Shown: positions 32,375 through 40,508, numbered from the stretch's first letter. The stretch: DNA of 64,000 nt from Gigantopelta aegis (GCF_016097555.1 NC_054706.1:57380884-57444883), one strand, 5' to 3'. A program made the numbers and translations. The notes: generated by a model not told the origin, from the sequence alone.

Positions 32375-34297
32375 TAAAAAAAAGTAGGGGAACCAGAAAT
32401 ATTGAAACATACGTTTTGACCACAGACATCCTAGTAAAGAACGTTCAGGTCTGTTTATCAACACACCGAAACACATTCCATAGTTTGCACAAGCATTACG
32501 CAGTTGCCCCGTACACGTGCGTGGGGTGTCATTATCGATTTTGCAAATTTCCAGTAAGGTCCATTAATCACTGTGGAACATTATTTCTGTCAATCGTTTT
32601 CATTCTGTTGATCATACAGTTGTTATTGTTTTGTTTTAGTCACTTTTATTGTTTGAATTTGCGAATTACTGATAAAAAAACGTCAACTTTTAAATTTCAC
32701 TTCTGTCCCCAATCGTCCTTCAAGATCTTTGGTGGTCATAAAACCTACTGTAATAATGAACTACCTGTTGTAATGTTTGCCAAATTAATTCACTATTATC
32801 ATATAACCATTCGCCAGAGCTAATATACCTTATAATTTTGGCAACTGTAAATTCTTATTAGAGTTTCCCTATTTTTTTGAAGAGTATATATATATAACAA
32901 ATAAAGCCTTATTGGTAAGCGTGTGACGACATACAATTTATATGCGTTACCCCCTCCCGCCAAAAAAACAACACAAAAACAACAACATAATAACAAAAGG
33001 GCTTAGTAATTTCGGCCCTATTATGATTCGATAGAAGGACTAATCATTTAGCTAGTTTCCCAAATCGGCACTGTTAGTGACTTAACGATGGCAAGCATTC
33101 TCAGAAGTTTTATTTTATTTTAGAAAGAAATTAAATTATATATTAACCATAAAATGTATTACATGTAACAAGCCTTTTAAGCGTAAAAAGCGAGAAGCAA
33201 AATCAAAGTGGTGACCTATCGATATCCGTAACATTAAAGGGACATTCCTGAGTTTGCTGCATTGTAAGATGTTCCCGACTAATAAACTATTTATACAATT
33301 AAACTTACATATTAAATATATTTTATTGTTTAGAATATCAGTGTCTGTATATTCAATGTTTTTCTGGTCGTCTTAATATTTGAAAGAAGCCCAAACTGGA
33401 TTTTGTCTTCAAATTCTTTCGTACGTACAAAAAACCCCGTATAATTTAGGAAATAAAACGACCAGAAACACGTTTAATATACAGCCACTGATATTTTATG
33501 CAGAAAAATATATTTGATATGTAATTACAATCGTTAAAAAGTCTCTGTTAGTCGATAGCATCTTTAAAATGGCAACGAACTCAGGAATGTCCCTTTAACA
33601 GTGTAGTTGTGAAACCTCTCTTATATCGGAATAGAATAGAACAACAGAACAGAACAGAACAGAACGGAACAGAACAGAACAGAACAGAACAGAACAGATG
33701 TTTAACGACACCCCAGCACGAAAAATGCATCAGCTATTGGGTGTCAAACTATGGTAAATTCAAAACATTAAGTGATGATCAACATCAATATAAAAATGCA
33801 AGAGGTAAAAATAGGCTCTAATATCGTAGACAAATCAAATTAATACACATGTATTTGCAATCTTAAACGAGAACTTTGTGGAATATCATTTCTGTGAAAC
33901 GTACCAAATATATTCGTACTCAATAGAAATTATATATTCATAGCGATAATTATATAATATATTGAATACGCATTCAAACACCGCTGTATTAAAAAAGAGA
34001 ATAGTTTACAGAATCATTTTAGAGCATAGAGCAAGACACGAAAAACTTGCTACATTGTATAACTATTGCCTGTCTACAAAGGACAATTCGTAGATGTTCT
34101 CTACATCCAAATACATGAATAGTGTATCGCTATAATAAAGCAACTTGTTCATAACGACCATATTTGGAATAACCCATGGGTGGTCGTTATAGACAGGTTT
34201 GAGTGTACACATAAATCACTTACCAGAATGAAGCGATGGGAATACCAGTCGATATAATCAAGACATGAAACAATACATTTAACTCTTGTTCAAACAT
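21871..34297 (-). CDS. Wnt8: Wnt8-type secreted signalling protein, six exons, complete
   Basis: Six coding exons (34224-34297, 31827-31917, 27518-27656, 26638-26763, 23530-23666, 21871-22374) sum to 1071 nt, encoding 356 residues, normal for a Wnt. All junctions have GT..AG ends and compatible phases (2, 0, 1, 1, 0). Exon 1 gives a signal peptide (MFEQELNVLFHVLIISTGIP) after an in-frame upstream TAA. The junction W-TLNKILLSGPK aligns with W-SVNNFLITGPK of vertebrate Wnt8. Later blocks are ECGHQFRWDPWSC, ETSFVQAITTAGVM, WLWSGCDDGVRFG, NLHNNGVGRK, CKCHGVSGSC (Ser205 is the expected palmitoleoylation site) and the Wnt8-typical C-terminus SCRRLCSQCG..SSCNCKFYWCCSVRC. N-glycosylation sequons lie at N43 and N124. 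It acts extracellularly on Frizzled/LRP. Oddity: RWDPWSC replaces the usual W-x-RWNC, so this is a divergent Wnt8. Confidence 0.93.
22599..22625. repeat. Poly-C plus (CA)n tract
   Basis: A run of about 14 C followed by ACACACACACAC, in Wnt8 intron 5 sequence near exon 6. Confidence 0.9.
22978..23331 (-). mobile_element. SINE, head C, tail 2, in Wnt8 intron 5
   Basis: Complete tail and core with GGGTTCGGATCCCAGTCGAG. The first ~25 bp of the head are replaced by an A-rich tract (23333-23392). Confidence 0.93.
23530..23666 (-). CDS. Wnt8: Wnt8 exon 5
   Basis: Acceptor TGTTTTTAACAG, donor AAAG/GTTGGT, 137 nt. Encodes QWLWSGCDDGVRFGDSLSRK YIDGAINRG and NLHNNGVGRK, the Wnt W-GGC-D and NLHNN-AGR blocks. 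Confidence 0.93.
23808..24117 (-). mobile_element. SINE, head A, tail 1, in Wnt8 intron 4
   Basis: Head GGACGTAGCCCAGTGGTAAA at the right end; tail GACACCACTAGAGCAC complement at left; ~310 bp, near full length. Confidence 0.95.
24231..24304. repeat. (TA)n microsatellite
   Basis: About 36 uninterrupted AT dinucleotides. Confidence 0.98.
24828..25670 (+). mobile_element. M4 element split by an M2 element
   Basis: Ends TTAAAGGGACAGTCCTAAGT and ..AACCCAGGACAGGCCTTTTAA bound an M4 copy. At its centre a complete M2 element (25075-25532) is inserted at a TA, so the halves are 24828-25074 and 25533-25670. Confidence 0.88.
25075..25532 (-). mobile_element. M2 element, full length, inside M4
   Basis: Reverse-orientation homologue of 9371-9831 along its whole length (TATAGGGTGTATACTACCAA ... 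GGTATAGTACTACCTATA). Confidence 0.9.
25886..25912. repeat. (CATCTC)n microsatellite
   Basis: Four to five copies of CATCTC. Confidence 0.9.
26231..26477 (-). mobile_element. M1 element, full length, in Wnt8 intron 4
   Basis: ATGCTAGGACAAGGCTAGCA.. and ..GAAGACTAGCAT ends; internal GGTGCGCTCAGATTAACAAC and ACTAATCGGTCGTAGGAGTT blocks in reverse relative to the copy at 18849. Confidence 0.85.
26638..26763 (-). CDS. Wnt8: Wnt8 exon 4
   Basis: Acceptor CCATTCACCTTTCAG, donor GAAG/GTACTG, 126 nt. Encodes NKETSFVQAITTAGVMFVLT KNCSSGHLADCACG, the Wnt ETSF-AGV block. A fold-back element begins 40 bp upstream of the acceptor. Confidence 0.93.
26803..26952. mobile_element. Fold-back element abutting Wnt8 exon 4
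   Basis: Arms 26803-26861 and 26894-26952 pair over ~59 bp with about six mismatches (GGTATAGATAAGGCAATT, CAACCCGAGGCACAAA); the loop is ~32 bp, T-rich. Confidence 0.9.
27054..27141. repeat. (GT)n microsatellite
   Basis: GT repeat with a few GTAT interruptions in Wnt8 intron 3. Confidence 0.98.
27518..27656 (-). CDS. Wnt8: Wnt8 exon 3
   Basis: Acceptor TTTCGATTTCAG, donor CCAT/GTAAGT, 139 nt. Encodes PHLPIAESVSRGITLGLVEC GHQFRWDPWSC and on to NQKSP. Its 5' part and the adjoining intron are duplicated at 28538-28835. Confidence 0.93.
27745..28412 (+). mobile_element. M4 element split by a SINE
   Basis: Ends AAAGGGACTGCCCTGAGTTT and AAACTCAGGACTGTCCCTTT with long internal complementarity (CAACCATTGTAA..ATG). 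Interrupted at 28021. Confidence 0.88.
28022..28344 (+). mobile_element. SINE, head A, tail 2, with TSD, in Wnt8 intron 2
   Basis: Head GGGACATAGCCCAGTGGTAA, internal (AT)n expansion at 28183-28217 replacing part of the core, tail ending AATAAAATCTTTCTT. TSD TCATCGAAAAGG at 28010-28021 and 28345-28356. Confidence 0.95.
28538..28835 (-). pseudogene. Decayed duplicate of Wnt8 exon 3 start and intron 2
   Basis: TTCAAGTGTAATCTCTGGTG AAACGCTTTTAGCTAAT, then CAGACGAGGCTTAAATCGAA ACATTAAATGCGTTTT repeats 27602-27690. The following AAATATCAGTGACTCATTAA TGGATA repeats 28480-28510. The copy is a tandem duplication of about 200 bp, split by a 110-bp insertion. It lacks the rest of the exon and its acceptor dinucleotide is altered (CTTAAAT instead of CTGAAAT on the plus strand), so it should not be spliced. 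Confidence 0.85.
28580..28689. mobile_element. 110-bp hairpin-bearing insertion in the duplicated exon
   Basis: Flanked by AGCTAAT (28573-28579 and 28690-28696). Contains CCCGAGTCAGACC / GGTCGGACTCGGG, a 13-bp stem with one mismatch, and TGTTCGAAACCCC, which resembles a Pol III B box. Unknown family. Confidence 0.65.
28996..29067 (-). mobile_element. SINE head-A fragment
   Basis: AGTGGTAAAGTGCTCGCCTG .. GATCGATCCCC only; the core is missing. Confidence 0.8.
29277..29336 (-). mobile_element. SINE tail-2 fragment
   Basis: Terminal ~60 bp (GACGCCATATAACCGTAAAT to AAAACATTTCTTC), the same truncation type as at 7702. Confidence 0.85.
29660..29745 (-). mobile_element. SINE core fragment
   Basis: CCAACCAGTGCTCCACGACG .. 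AAGGCCGTGGTATGGGAC, eroded at both ends. Confidence 0.65.
29876..30106 (-). mobile_element. SINE, head A, 3' tail lost
   Basis: Complete head and core down to GGGTTTCCTTTCTC; tail absent. Confidence 0.9.
30142..30235 (-). mobile_element. M7 element fragment
   Basis: CATTAGTTTCAATTGAGTCT AGACTGGATGC and GCGGCCAGCCTCAGTGAAAT AATCG match the interior of the M7 element at 55617-55861. Confidence 0.75.
30262..30330 (-). mobile_element. SINE tail-1 fragment
   Basis: TTTTGTTTAACGACACCACT AGAGCACATTGATTAATTAA on the plus strand; nothing of the core. Confidence 0.8.
30331..31240. other. Non-coding part of Wnt8 intron 2, no repeat recognised
   Basis: Frames at 30360-30560 and 30628-30876 are short, without recognisable domains. 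30600-30760 is GC-richer than its surroundings. Confidence 0.45.
31265..31680 (-). mobile_element. SINE, tail 1, head A remnant, split by an inverted-repeat element
   Basis: Core and tail lie at 31265-31503 and the decayed head (CTAGCCGAGTGGTAAAGC) at 31663-31680. Confidence 0.8.
31503..31662. mobile_element. 160-bp MITE with CAGGGCCGTACCC ends
   Basis: CAGGGCCGTACCCTCTGG at left, AGGGTACGGCCCTG at right, an ~14-bp TIR; T-rich interior. CAGGG-type ends recall hAT elements, but no clean 8-bp TSD is visible. Confidence 0.7.
31712..31795 (+). mobile_element. M8 element fragment
   Basis: GAGTGGCCGTTAGATACCAT TTGCCTTACAACGAGTTGTT TTAAAATGTATCTAACGAGC matches one half of the M8 palindrome at 35879-36026; it lies 32 bp from Wnt8 exon 2. 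Confidence 0.8.
31827..31917 (-). CDS. Wnt8: Wnt8 exon 2
   Basis: Acceptor TTTTATTGTGCAG, donor ACCG/GTAAGA, 91 nt. Encodes TLNKILLSGPKANKLSWNSS and LYALHNNRIP, with the conserved GPK and one N-glycosylation sequon. Confidence 0.88.
32008..32066. repeat. (TA)n microsatellite
   Basis: About 29 TA units, left of the perfect palindrome. Confidence 0.97.
32121..32309. repeat. Perfect ~91-bp inverted repeat, 7-nt spacer
   Basis: Arms 32121-32211 and 32219-32309 appear identical as reverse complements; the spacer is AAATTAA. Each arm holds GAAGAGTGTGGTCATTATTT GACCATACGAAACAGAGC, itself containing a short stem (GTGGTC / GACCA). The pattern is reminiscent of the ends of Penelope-like or similar retroelements, but the family is not established. 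Confidence 0.95.
32306..32371. repeat. (TA)n-(CA)n compound microsatellite
   Basis: TA repeats pass into ~17 CA units immediately before the mariner-like element. Confidence 0.97.
32368..32890 (+). mobile_element. Mariner-like non-autonomous element ~520 bp
   Basis: ACTCTTAAAAAAAAGTAGGG at left and its inverted counterpart ACTCTTCAAAAAAATAGGGA at right (CCCTATTTTTTTGAAGAGT) form ~25-bp TIRs set in TA-rich flanks. The open frame at 32416-32823 has no transposase motif. Confidence 0.7.
33234..33598 (+). mobile_element. M4 element, uninterrupted, 365 bp
   Basis: TTAAAGGGACATTCCTGAGT .. ACTCAGGAATGTCCCTTTAA; TIR ~20 bp with further interior complementarity; TTAA target. Reference copy for the two interrupted ones. 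In Wnt8 intron 1. Confidence 0.92.
33642..33697. repeat. (AGAAC)n microsatellite
   Basis: Eleven or so GAACA units with one GAACG change. Confidence 0.95.
33830..34220. other. Non-coding, Wnt8 intron 1
   Basis: AT-rich; a short inverted pair ATAACGACCATATTTGG / GGGTGGTCGTTAT at 34151-34192. No other feature. Confidence 0.5.
34224..34297 (-). CDS. Wnt8: Wnt8 exon 1 (signal peptide)
   Basis: 24 codons plus TG, donor TCTG/GTAAGT. Hydrophobic stretch LFHVLIISTGIPIASF; the Trp codon is split across the intron as in vertebrate Wnt8 genes. Confidence 0.85.
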
Positions 34298-35300
34298 ACT
34301 ATGTTATATACGTTATGTATTGTACAATATTAAAATATTATTTCTTGAGATATAATGAATACAACACGGGAACAACTGAAATACTGTCCAGAACCATCCT
34401 GCCTCTAGTCTGAATGGACGGAAATAAAAAACAACAAAAAAACAAAAACAACAACAGGAAAATAGCCTAAAATACGGACCATATAGCTTGTCCATTTTAT
34501 TCCACCCGGTGTAGAATAACTCGATTCAAATTCAACGACGCGAAATGATTTGTTCCCCGTCGGGAAGGCCTATTATAGACGAACAGATCGACTTTTCAAA
34601 GAAACCCCAGTCTTCACCTGCATTAGTTCACGGGAGTGTCCACAGCCACACCCCTAAATCAGCCTAAACCATTGTAAGACCAGGCATTATTGTTAAACAA
34701 AATGACCAGGTAGTGCTAATTAGGGACTTCCCTCAGTTCCACCAGCATAGACGTATCCTCTGAATAGAACAGGGTCCAGTTTGGTTTATTGTCCAATGCT
34801 GGAGGCTAAAACTTCATGATAGCTGTATCATGACATTTACATGGAGACATCATATACCACAGCGCTTACAGGGGCAAGTACCGCGTGATTGCTGTAGTTA
34901 AGGTGTTCCACCACGCATACATAAAAAGTTTTGAAGTAAATATAAATGTCGGTTAAGTGTTTTGTTGGGTTGTAAACATATACATTCATTTCATTTTGAG
35001 ATCAGTTTAAGCACGGACAGATTGGTAAAATCATAACCAAGGAAGGTTTCAGCTTGTATAGAAATTTTAAATTTGAAAAAAGTGTATACAACAACAATAA
35101 CAATAACAATAACAATAGCAATAGCAATAACAATAATATTACTAATAAATTAAATGAATAATACGTATAGACAATTCGAATGTTTTTTTTCTCTCAATTA
35201 TCCCTGAATTAAAAAAACAAAAATGTCTTGTGCTGTGCTGTGCTGTATTTTTTAATTTTAATTTTAAATTTTAATTTTAACTTTAATTTTAATTCCTTTT
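34298..35300. other. Region upstream of Wnt8, no gene recognised
   Basis: Expected position of the Wnt8 5' UTR and promoter. It contains (AACAAT)n at 35085-35140 and ATTTTAATTTTAAAT runs at 35250-35300. No certain TATA box or initiator. Confidence 0.4.
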
Positions 35301-35308
35301 ATTTGAAA

Positions 35309-35580
35309 GTTTGTTGTGTTTAACGACACCACTAGAGCATATTGGTTTATTAATCATCGGCTATTGGATGTCAAATATTTGGTAATTATGACATATAGTT
35401 TTAGCAAGGGATCTTTTATATGCACCATTGCACAAACAGCGTGGCACATACCACGGCCATTGATATACCAGTCGTGGTGTACTGGCTGGAACGAGAGATA
35501 GCCCAATGGGCCCACTGAAGAGGATCGATCACAGACCGACTGCGCCTCAAGTGAGCGCTTTACCACTGAGCTGTCTTACG
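35309..35580 (-). mobile_element. SINE, head A, tail 1
   Basis: Near-complete, with decayed A box (CAGCTCAGTGGTAAAGC) and a ~45-bp internal deletion before CAAGGGATC. Confidence 0.9.
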
Positions 35581-35878
35581 CGTCACATACACATGATTGC
35601 CAGGTTATTTTTCATAACACATAGTTGTTTACATAGATATTCAAAATTTCAAACATACGACTGGCTTATTCTATGTGATGATCAAGTTACCAATGCCATA
35701 TATCCAATGAAAACCAACACGATGGAAATCGAGTACACTGTGGCGCATAGTTAACCTGACGAGCATGTATCTGTAACGCGTAGGTCAGCTACAAGTGTAA
35801 AAGGGTTGTAAATATATTTTAGTCGAGAACGATGTTAAAATTTGCTTAAACCTGCTTTTTAAGGATATGAAAGAAAGA

Positions 35879-36026
35879 GAATAATACACTCGTGTCCGTT
35901 AGATACCATTTATCTCACAACTCGTTGTTTAAAAACTTACCAAACTCGCTTTCGCTCGCTAGATACATTTTAAAACAACTCGTTGTGAGATAAATGGTAT
36001 CTAACGGCCACTCATGTATTATTCTC
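35879..36026. mobile_element. M8 palindromic element, ~148 bp
   Basis: ATAATACACTCGTGTCCGTT AGATACCATTTATCTCACAA and its inverted copy (TTGTGAGATAAATGGTATCT AACGGCCACTCATGTATTAT) pair over ~50 bp around a short CTCGCTTTCGCTCGCTAG core. Confidence 0.92.
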
Positions 36027-36090
36027 TGTATACAATGTACATGTGATAACAATTTCAAGACTTACGACTGGCTGCTCCAGGGTGATGACC

Positions 36091-36199
36091 AGCGCCCCAT
36101 TCCACGAAACGACCTTAGCCCTAAGATCACCTTGAGTGCATGACTATCTTATGCACTTAAGGTGATCTTAGCGCTAAGATCGCATTATGGAACGGGGCG
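36091..36199. mobile_element. M6 element, uninterrupted, ~108 bp palindrome
   Basis: GCCCCATTCCACGAAACGAC CTTAGCCCTAAGATCACCTT and inverted AAGGTGATCTTAGCGCTAAG ATCGCATTATGGAACGGGGC; short TGAGTGCATGACTATC centre. Confidence 0.92.
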
Positions 36200-36311
36200 A
36201 ATGTCATACCATCCAATGAAAAAGAAAAGAAAAGAGCACGATCGAAATCGATTACACTGTGACGTATAAGTTAACCTGACATTGTGACGCATAAGACCCA
36301 AAACACACCGG

Positions 36312-36455
36312 CCCTAAGTTCAGCCAGTGAACATTTCGCTAACGTTCGCGAACTATTTGATTGGTTCCCGACGTGGCCATTTGGTTTAACGTGAAGCGCA
36401 TAAACCAGTCTAGCGGACGTTTTTTTTTCTGTTCGGTCTGGCTGAACGTAGCCCT
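36312..36455. mobile_element. Putative MITE with TTCAGCCAG ends
   Basis: GGCCCTAAGTTCAGCCAGTG at left and GTCTGGCTGAACGTAGCCC at right are inverted over ~10-15 bp; interior GTTCGCGAAC. Single copy in window, so low certainty. Confidence 0.45.
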
Positions 36456-36641
36456 GATCTCGGTCTGGGTCTGACAAGTATGGTACCAGTCGAAAATGAA
36501 ACGCATTGGCTGATTTTTGCCCGAATTAAACAAAAATGCCCCAATCTGGATAACAACATTTGTTAATATTAGCTTTCCAGTGTAGCTGCCAAACAGCTGT
36601 ATAAGGTTGCAAACGAAGCTCTTATATTTACATGGAGGAAG

Positions 36642-36842
36642 GAAATGTTTTATTTAACGACGTACTCAACACATTTTATTTACGGTTATATGGCGTCGGT
36701 CATATGGTTAAGGACCACACAGATATTGAGGGAGGAAACCCGCTGTCGCCACTTCATGGGCTACTCTTTTCGATTAGCAGCAAGGAATCTTTTATATGCA
36801 CCATCCATAGACAGAATAGCACATACCACGGTCTTTGATGTA
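36642..36842 (-). mobile_element. SINE, tail 2, head lost
   Basis: Tail and core intact up to ACATCAAAGACCGTGGTATG; the rest of core and head absent. Confidence 0.9.
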
Positions 36843-36956
36843 TTACAGCAAATATTGTCGTAGAATTTTGAAAATATATGATGGAAAGGTGTCTGGCCAG
36901 CTCATTTTACTGGAATATCTCTATCGTTTTTGCTCGAATTTTAATATTTGCTGCAG

Positions 36957-36975
36957 TTGCCCCCCCTCCCCCCGC
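36957..36975. repeat. C-rich tract
   Basis: GCCCCCCCTCCCCCCGCTCC. Confidence 0.85.
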
Positions 36976-37223
36976 TCCTCCTCACACGTCTCGTACACTT
37001 ATGGTCAGTATAGTGTGGATGTCTGCATACTGACTGTTCCACGTAATATTATTCTCAATTGATGGATTTTTTAGCATGTTTTGTTTTTAACGAATTGGGT
37101 AACAAGTTGGACCAGTAAATTTTCAATCAAGGCTTGTGAATGTTGAAATCTAGAAGCCTCGAATACATTAAAATACATAAAACAAATTTCTTTAAAATAT
37201 TAAAATACAAGATATAACTACAA

Positions 37224-37320
37224 CCCCCCCACCCCCACCCCACCCCCCAAAACAAACAGCAAACAACAAACAAACAACAAAAACACAACAATTGAAAAAA
37301 GAAGAAAAACACACAACAAA
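37224..37320. repeat. C-runs and A-rich simple sequence
   Basis: CCCCCCCACCCCCACCCCAC followed by (AACAA)-type sequence; open frames here are low-complexity. Confidence 0.85.
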
Positions 37321-37343
37321 AACAAAAACAAGAAAATACTAAT

Positions 37344-37438
37344 ACCTACCTACCTACCTACCTACCTACCTACCTACCTACCTACTACCTACATACATAC
37401 ATACACACCTGCCTACCTTCTTATCTACCTACCTACCG
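37344..37438. repeat. (CTAC)n microsatellite
   Basis: CCTACCTACCTACCTACCTA with ATAC variants. Confidence 0.97.
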
Positions 37439-37499
37439 GCCCAATGTTTGTCACCATGAAACCTTAAACAAACCTATTTTTTACCTTCGTTGCAATGGG

Positions 37500-37501
<2 letters not shown>

Positions 37502-37581
<80 letters not shown>
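37502..37581. repeat. (TA)n microsatellite
   Basis: About 38 TA units. Confidence 0.97.
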
Positions 37582-37582
<1 letters not shown>

Positions 37583-37669
37583 TGGAGTCAAATAACTTCA
37601 AATTAATAGGCAATGCTTTAAACTCCTCTTCTATTCACACCTCCAATGTATTATAAAATTTTGTTATAC

Positions 37670-37795
37670 ACAGGCTACTCATTCCGAAAAAGCAGCAAGG
37701 GATCATTTATATACATTTTCCCACAGACAGGACAGTACATTCCGCGACGTTTGATATAACAGTCGTGAGGCACAGTTTGGGAGAAGAAAATAAAC
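37670..37795 (-). mobile_element. SINE core fragment
   Basis: GACTGTTATATCAAACGTCG CGGAATGTACTGTCCTGTCT and TATAAATGATCCCTTGCTGC, eroded. Confidence 0.75.
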
Positions 37796-38090
37796 CGTGC
37801 CACCCATCCCACTTAACGCTGAGATCTACGAGGGGCAGATATAGGTGGGGTGCTGGTTTTATTTTACGTTTACCTTGTTTGTTAATGCCACTGAACTACA
37901 AGAAATTGATGTTGATTCTAGACCCGCTCCTGGCAATGATCACGCCCCGGTAGAGAAGAACTTGAAGAGGTGGACGGGTAGTGCTACAGGGAAGATGGAA
38001 AGAGAGGGGGCTGATAGCTTAGTGGATATGAAAACGGGGGAGGGTGGATAGGAGGGTGCTTAGTGTTTTTCGTGGAGTAAAAGTAAAAAT

Positions 38091-38300
38091 TTGTCTTGCT
38101 TAACGACACCACTAGAGCACATAAATTTCTTAATCATGTGTTACTGGATGTCAAACCTTTGATATTTAGACGTATTCTTGGGGGAGGGGACTCCCTACAT
38201 TTTTTTTTTCATTAGTGGCAAGTGACCTTTTATACACGTTTTATATCCAATCGGTCCACCGAGGTGGTTTGATTCTACAATCAGAGCTCCTCAGAAAATC
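38091..38300 (-). mobile_element. SINE, head-B type, internally deleted
   Basis: Tail 1 complete, core CAAGTGACCTTTTATACACG then a jump to a head-B remnant (CCACCTCGGTGGACCGATTG). Confidence 0.8.
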
Positions 38301-38362
38301 GCTCTTCAGACTGGACAAGTTTCCCGTTACATGTACATGAACGATTCACAAATGTTAACACC

Positions 38363-38582
38363 TGTCAACTGTCACGACGAAGTTGGCCAACTGGCCCAAC
38401 TCGGCGATTGCGTTGTAAGTTCCCAACTGCCGACTTACGACGGGCACACTCAAATTACCAACTAGTAGGACGAGAATCGAGTTGTAAGAGCACCCAGGTT
38501 AGCAAATGGAGAGTCGTAGAAACCGTGAGATTTAAAAACAAAATGGCAACTTTGTCGTGTCAGTTGGTAGTCTGAGCCTAAT
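38363..38582 (+). mobile_element. M1 element, left TIR truncated
   Basis: CAACTGTCACGACGAAGTTG GCC at left without TGCTAGG; right end TCAGTTGGTAGTCTGAGCCT AAT. Preceded by the same ~20 bp (TTCACAAATGTTAACACCT) that precede the M1 fragment at 39638. Confidence 0.82.
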
Positions 38583-38659
38583 ATAACGGCCCTAAATAAA
38601 AAGGTGACAATAGTCGCTGAATGTTCCTTTCCAAATAAAATAAATCCCCCCGCCACAAA

Positions 38660-38850
38660 AACCCACAAAAAAAGAAGAAAAAAAAAAAAGAAAAAAAAAA
38701 AAAAAAAAGAAAGACAGTTTTATGTTATTTATCATCGACATGCAAACACTTCAAAGCAAAAAACCCACAAAAAAAAAAAAAAAAAAGAAAAAAACAACAA
38801 AAAACAACAAAAAACCCAACCAAAAACCAAAACAAAACAAAACAATTACC
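38660..38850. repeat. A-rich low-complexity tracts
   Basis: Several poly-A/AAAG/AAAAAC runs; frames translating as poly-Lys are artefacts. Confidence 0.9.
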
Positions 38851-38989
38851 AACAAACAGAATATTTTGTCAGGAAACGACCATTTTGATACAGCCAATCA
38901 GCCAATGCATGGTCACGACATAGAACTAATGATATAGAACAGCAACTAGATTTCATGTCCTCGATTATGACGTACTAAGAAGTAATCAC

Positions 38990-39600
38990 TTTTAAAAGTC
39001 GTTTCTTCACCGCGATAATAAAAACCGAAAATACTGACGTAATGAAAGTCCTTGAATAGATCTAAAGATGTAGGTCATCATCAAATGATAATTACTTGCT
39101 ATCAAATACCATCTCTTTTTTTCTTTCTTTCTGTAGTTAAACCTATACTGCTAACCCCTTTACAACAATATTATATTTTAGTATTGAAAATAGAACTATC
39201 GACAATTTTCAACTAATTACTTATACATGTATGTGAAAGTGCATCAGGAACCTCCGGTTAAATGACCACTTCAAAGCATCAATGGAAAATGGTTCTCATG
39301 ATAAGCTAGGTAATGGCGGACGAATTACATGCCTGCGAGCGTGTCTTCGTGTGCAAAAGACATTTCTCTAATTGGATTCTTGCAGTGTATTAAGGCGAGT
39401 TGTAGATTTCCGTGTCAATTACGATGTCAGTTTCAGCGACAGGCTTCAAACAGCTGCTGGCTAGAGGCCGCGACGATGCAAGATGACGTTCTCCGTAAAG
39501 AAGCGAGGGCAATTGAGATTAACTAATAATGTCAAAGTTGATGGGATTATTTAATTAATGTTGTCAGAAGTATCGCGTGGAATCGTGATTCCGCTTGAAC
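38990..39600. other. Non-coding, no feature recognised
   Basis: A 65-codon frame at 39329-39526 in GC-richer sequence has no recognisable domain or splice context. Confidence 0.4.
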
Positions 39601-39637
39601 TTCCCTTACCAAGAACAGTTCACAAATGTTAACACCT

Positions 39638-39692
39638 AACGCTAGGATCAGACTGTCAACTGTCACGACGAAGTTGACCAAATGGACGGTAA
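39638..39692 (+). mobile_element. M1 left-end fragment
   Basis: AACGCTAGGATCAGACTGTC AACTGTCACGACGAAGTTGA CC, then unrelated sequence. Confidence 0.85.
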
Positions 39693-39973
39693 TAGGTAAT
39701 ATAGGAAACATATATTTATACATAACTAACTAAACATTCGCTCCCGACCTCTACATCAACGCCAGTGCCAACCAGTGTTGGTTATTGGTTAGAATGCCAT
39801 CATCGATCATCGGTTATAAATAATCGGATCACACGAATCGATTAACTTTCGATTACTGAATCGGTTACAATAATGTGAGCTTCAGAAGGATTTTTAAATT
39901 AGAAGGATGATACACCTATTATCTTTGCAGCGAGACAAACCATACAAATCACTCGTTTTACCTTTAAAGATAA

Positions 39974-40190
39974 AAGTTTATTTTGTTTAACAACACCACT
40001 AGAGTACATTAATTAATCATCGGCTACTGAATGTCAAACATTTGGTCATTCAGACTCGTAGTCATCAGAGGAAACCGTATACATTTTTCGTAATGCAGCA
40101 AGGGATTTTTTATATACACTTTGCCATAAACAGGAAAACACACACCACGGCCTTTGACCAGATATGGTGCATTGGTTGAAACGAGAAAAA
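39974..40190 (-). mobile_element. SINE, tail 1, head lost, inside hAT-like element
   Basis: Core and tail from TTTTTCTCGTTTCAACCAAT to TTAAACAAAATAAACTTTT. Confidence 0.9.
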
Positions 40191-40211
40191 CATTTTACCT
40201 TTTAAAAAAGT

Positions 40212-40508
40212 TTATTTATTTTGTTTAACGACACCACTAGAGCACATTGATATATTAATCATCGGTTATTGGATGTCAAACATTTGGTAATTCTGACTCG
40301 TTGTCAACAGAGGAAACCCGTTACATTTTCTTAATGCAGCAAGGGATCTTTTTATATATGCACTTTCTCACAAACAAGAAAGCACATACCACGGCCAGTT
40401 GTGGTGCACTGGCTGAAACGAGAACAAACCCAATCAGTTGAACGGATCCACTGAAGTGGTTCGATCCTGCGACGCAAGCACCTCAAGCGAGCACTCAACC
40501 GCCCCCTT
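40212..40508 (-). mobile_element. SINE, head B, tail 1, inside hAT-like element
   Basis: Head GGCGGTTGAGTGCTCGCTTG AGGTGCTTGCGTCGCAGGAT CGAACC; near full length. It lies 20 bp from the previous SINE in the same orientation. Confidence 0.93.

Noticed and set aside
32416-32823. 135-codon frame
   Set aside because: Within the mariner-like element; no DDD/DDE or helix-turn-helix motif, Leu/Phe-rich composition typical of chance frames in T-rich DNA.
37340-37440. CTAC array as a relative of the 84-bp satellite
   Set aside because: Simple tetranucleotide repeat without the CATAGCATCGTCATG part of the satellite unit.
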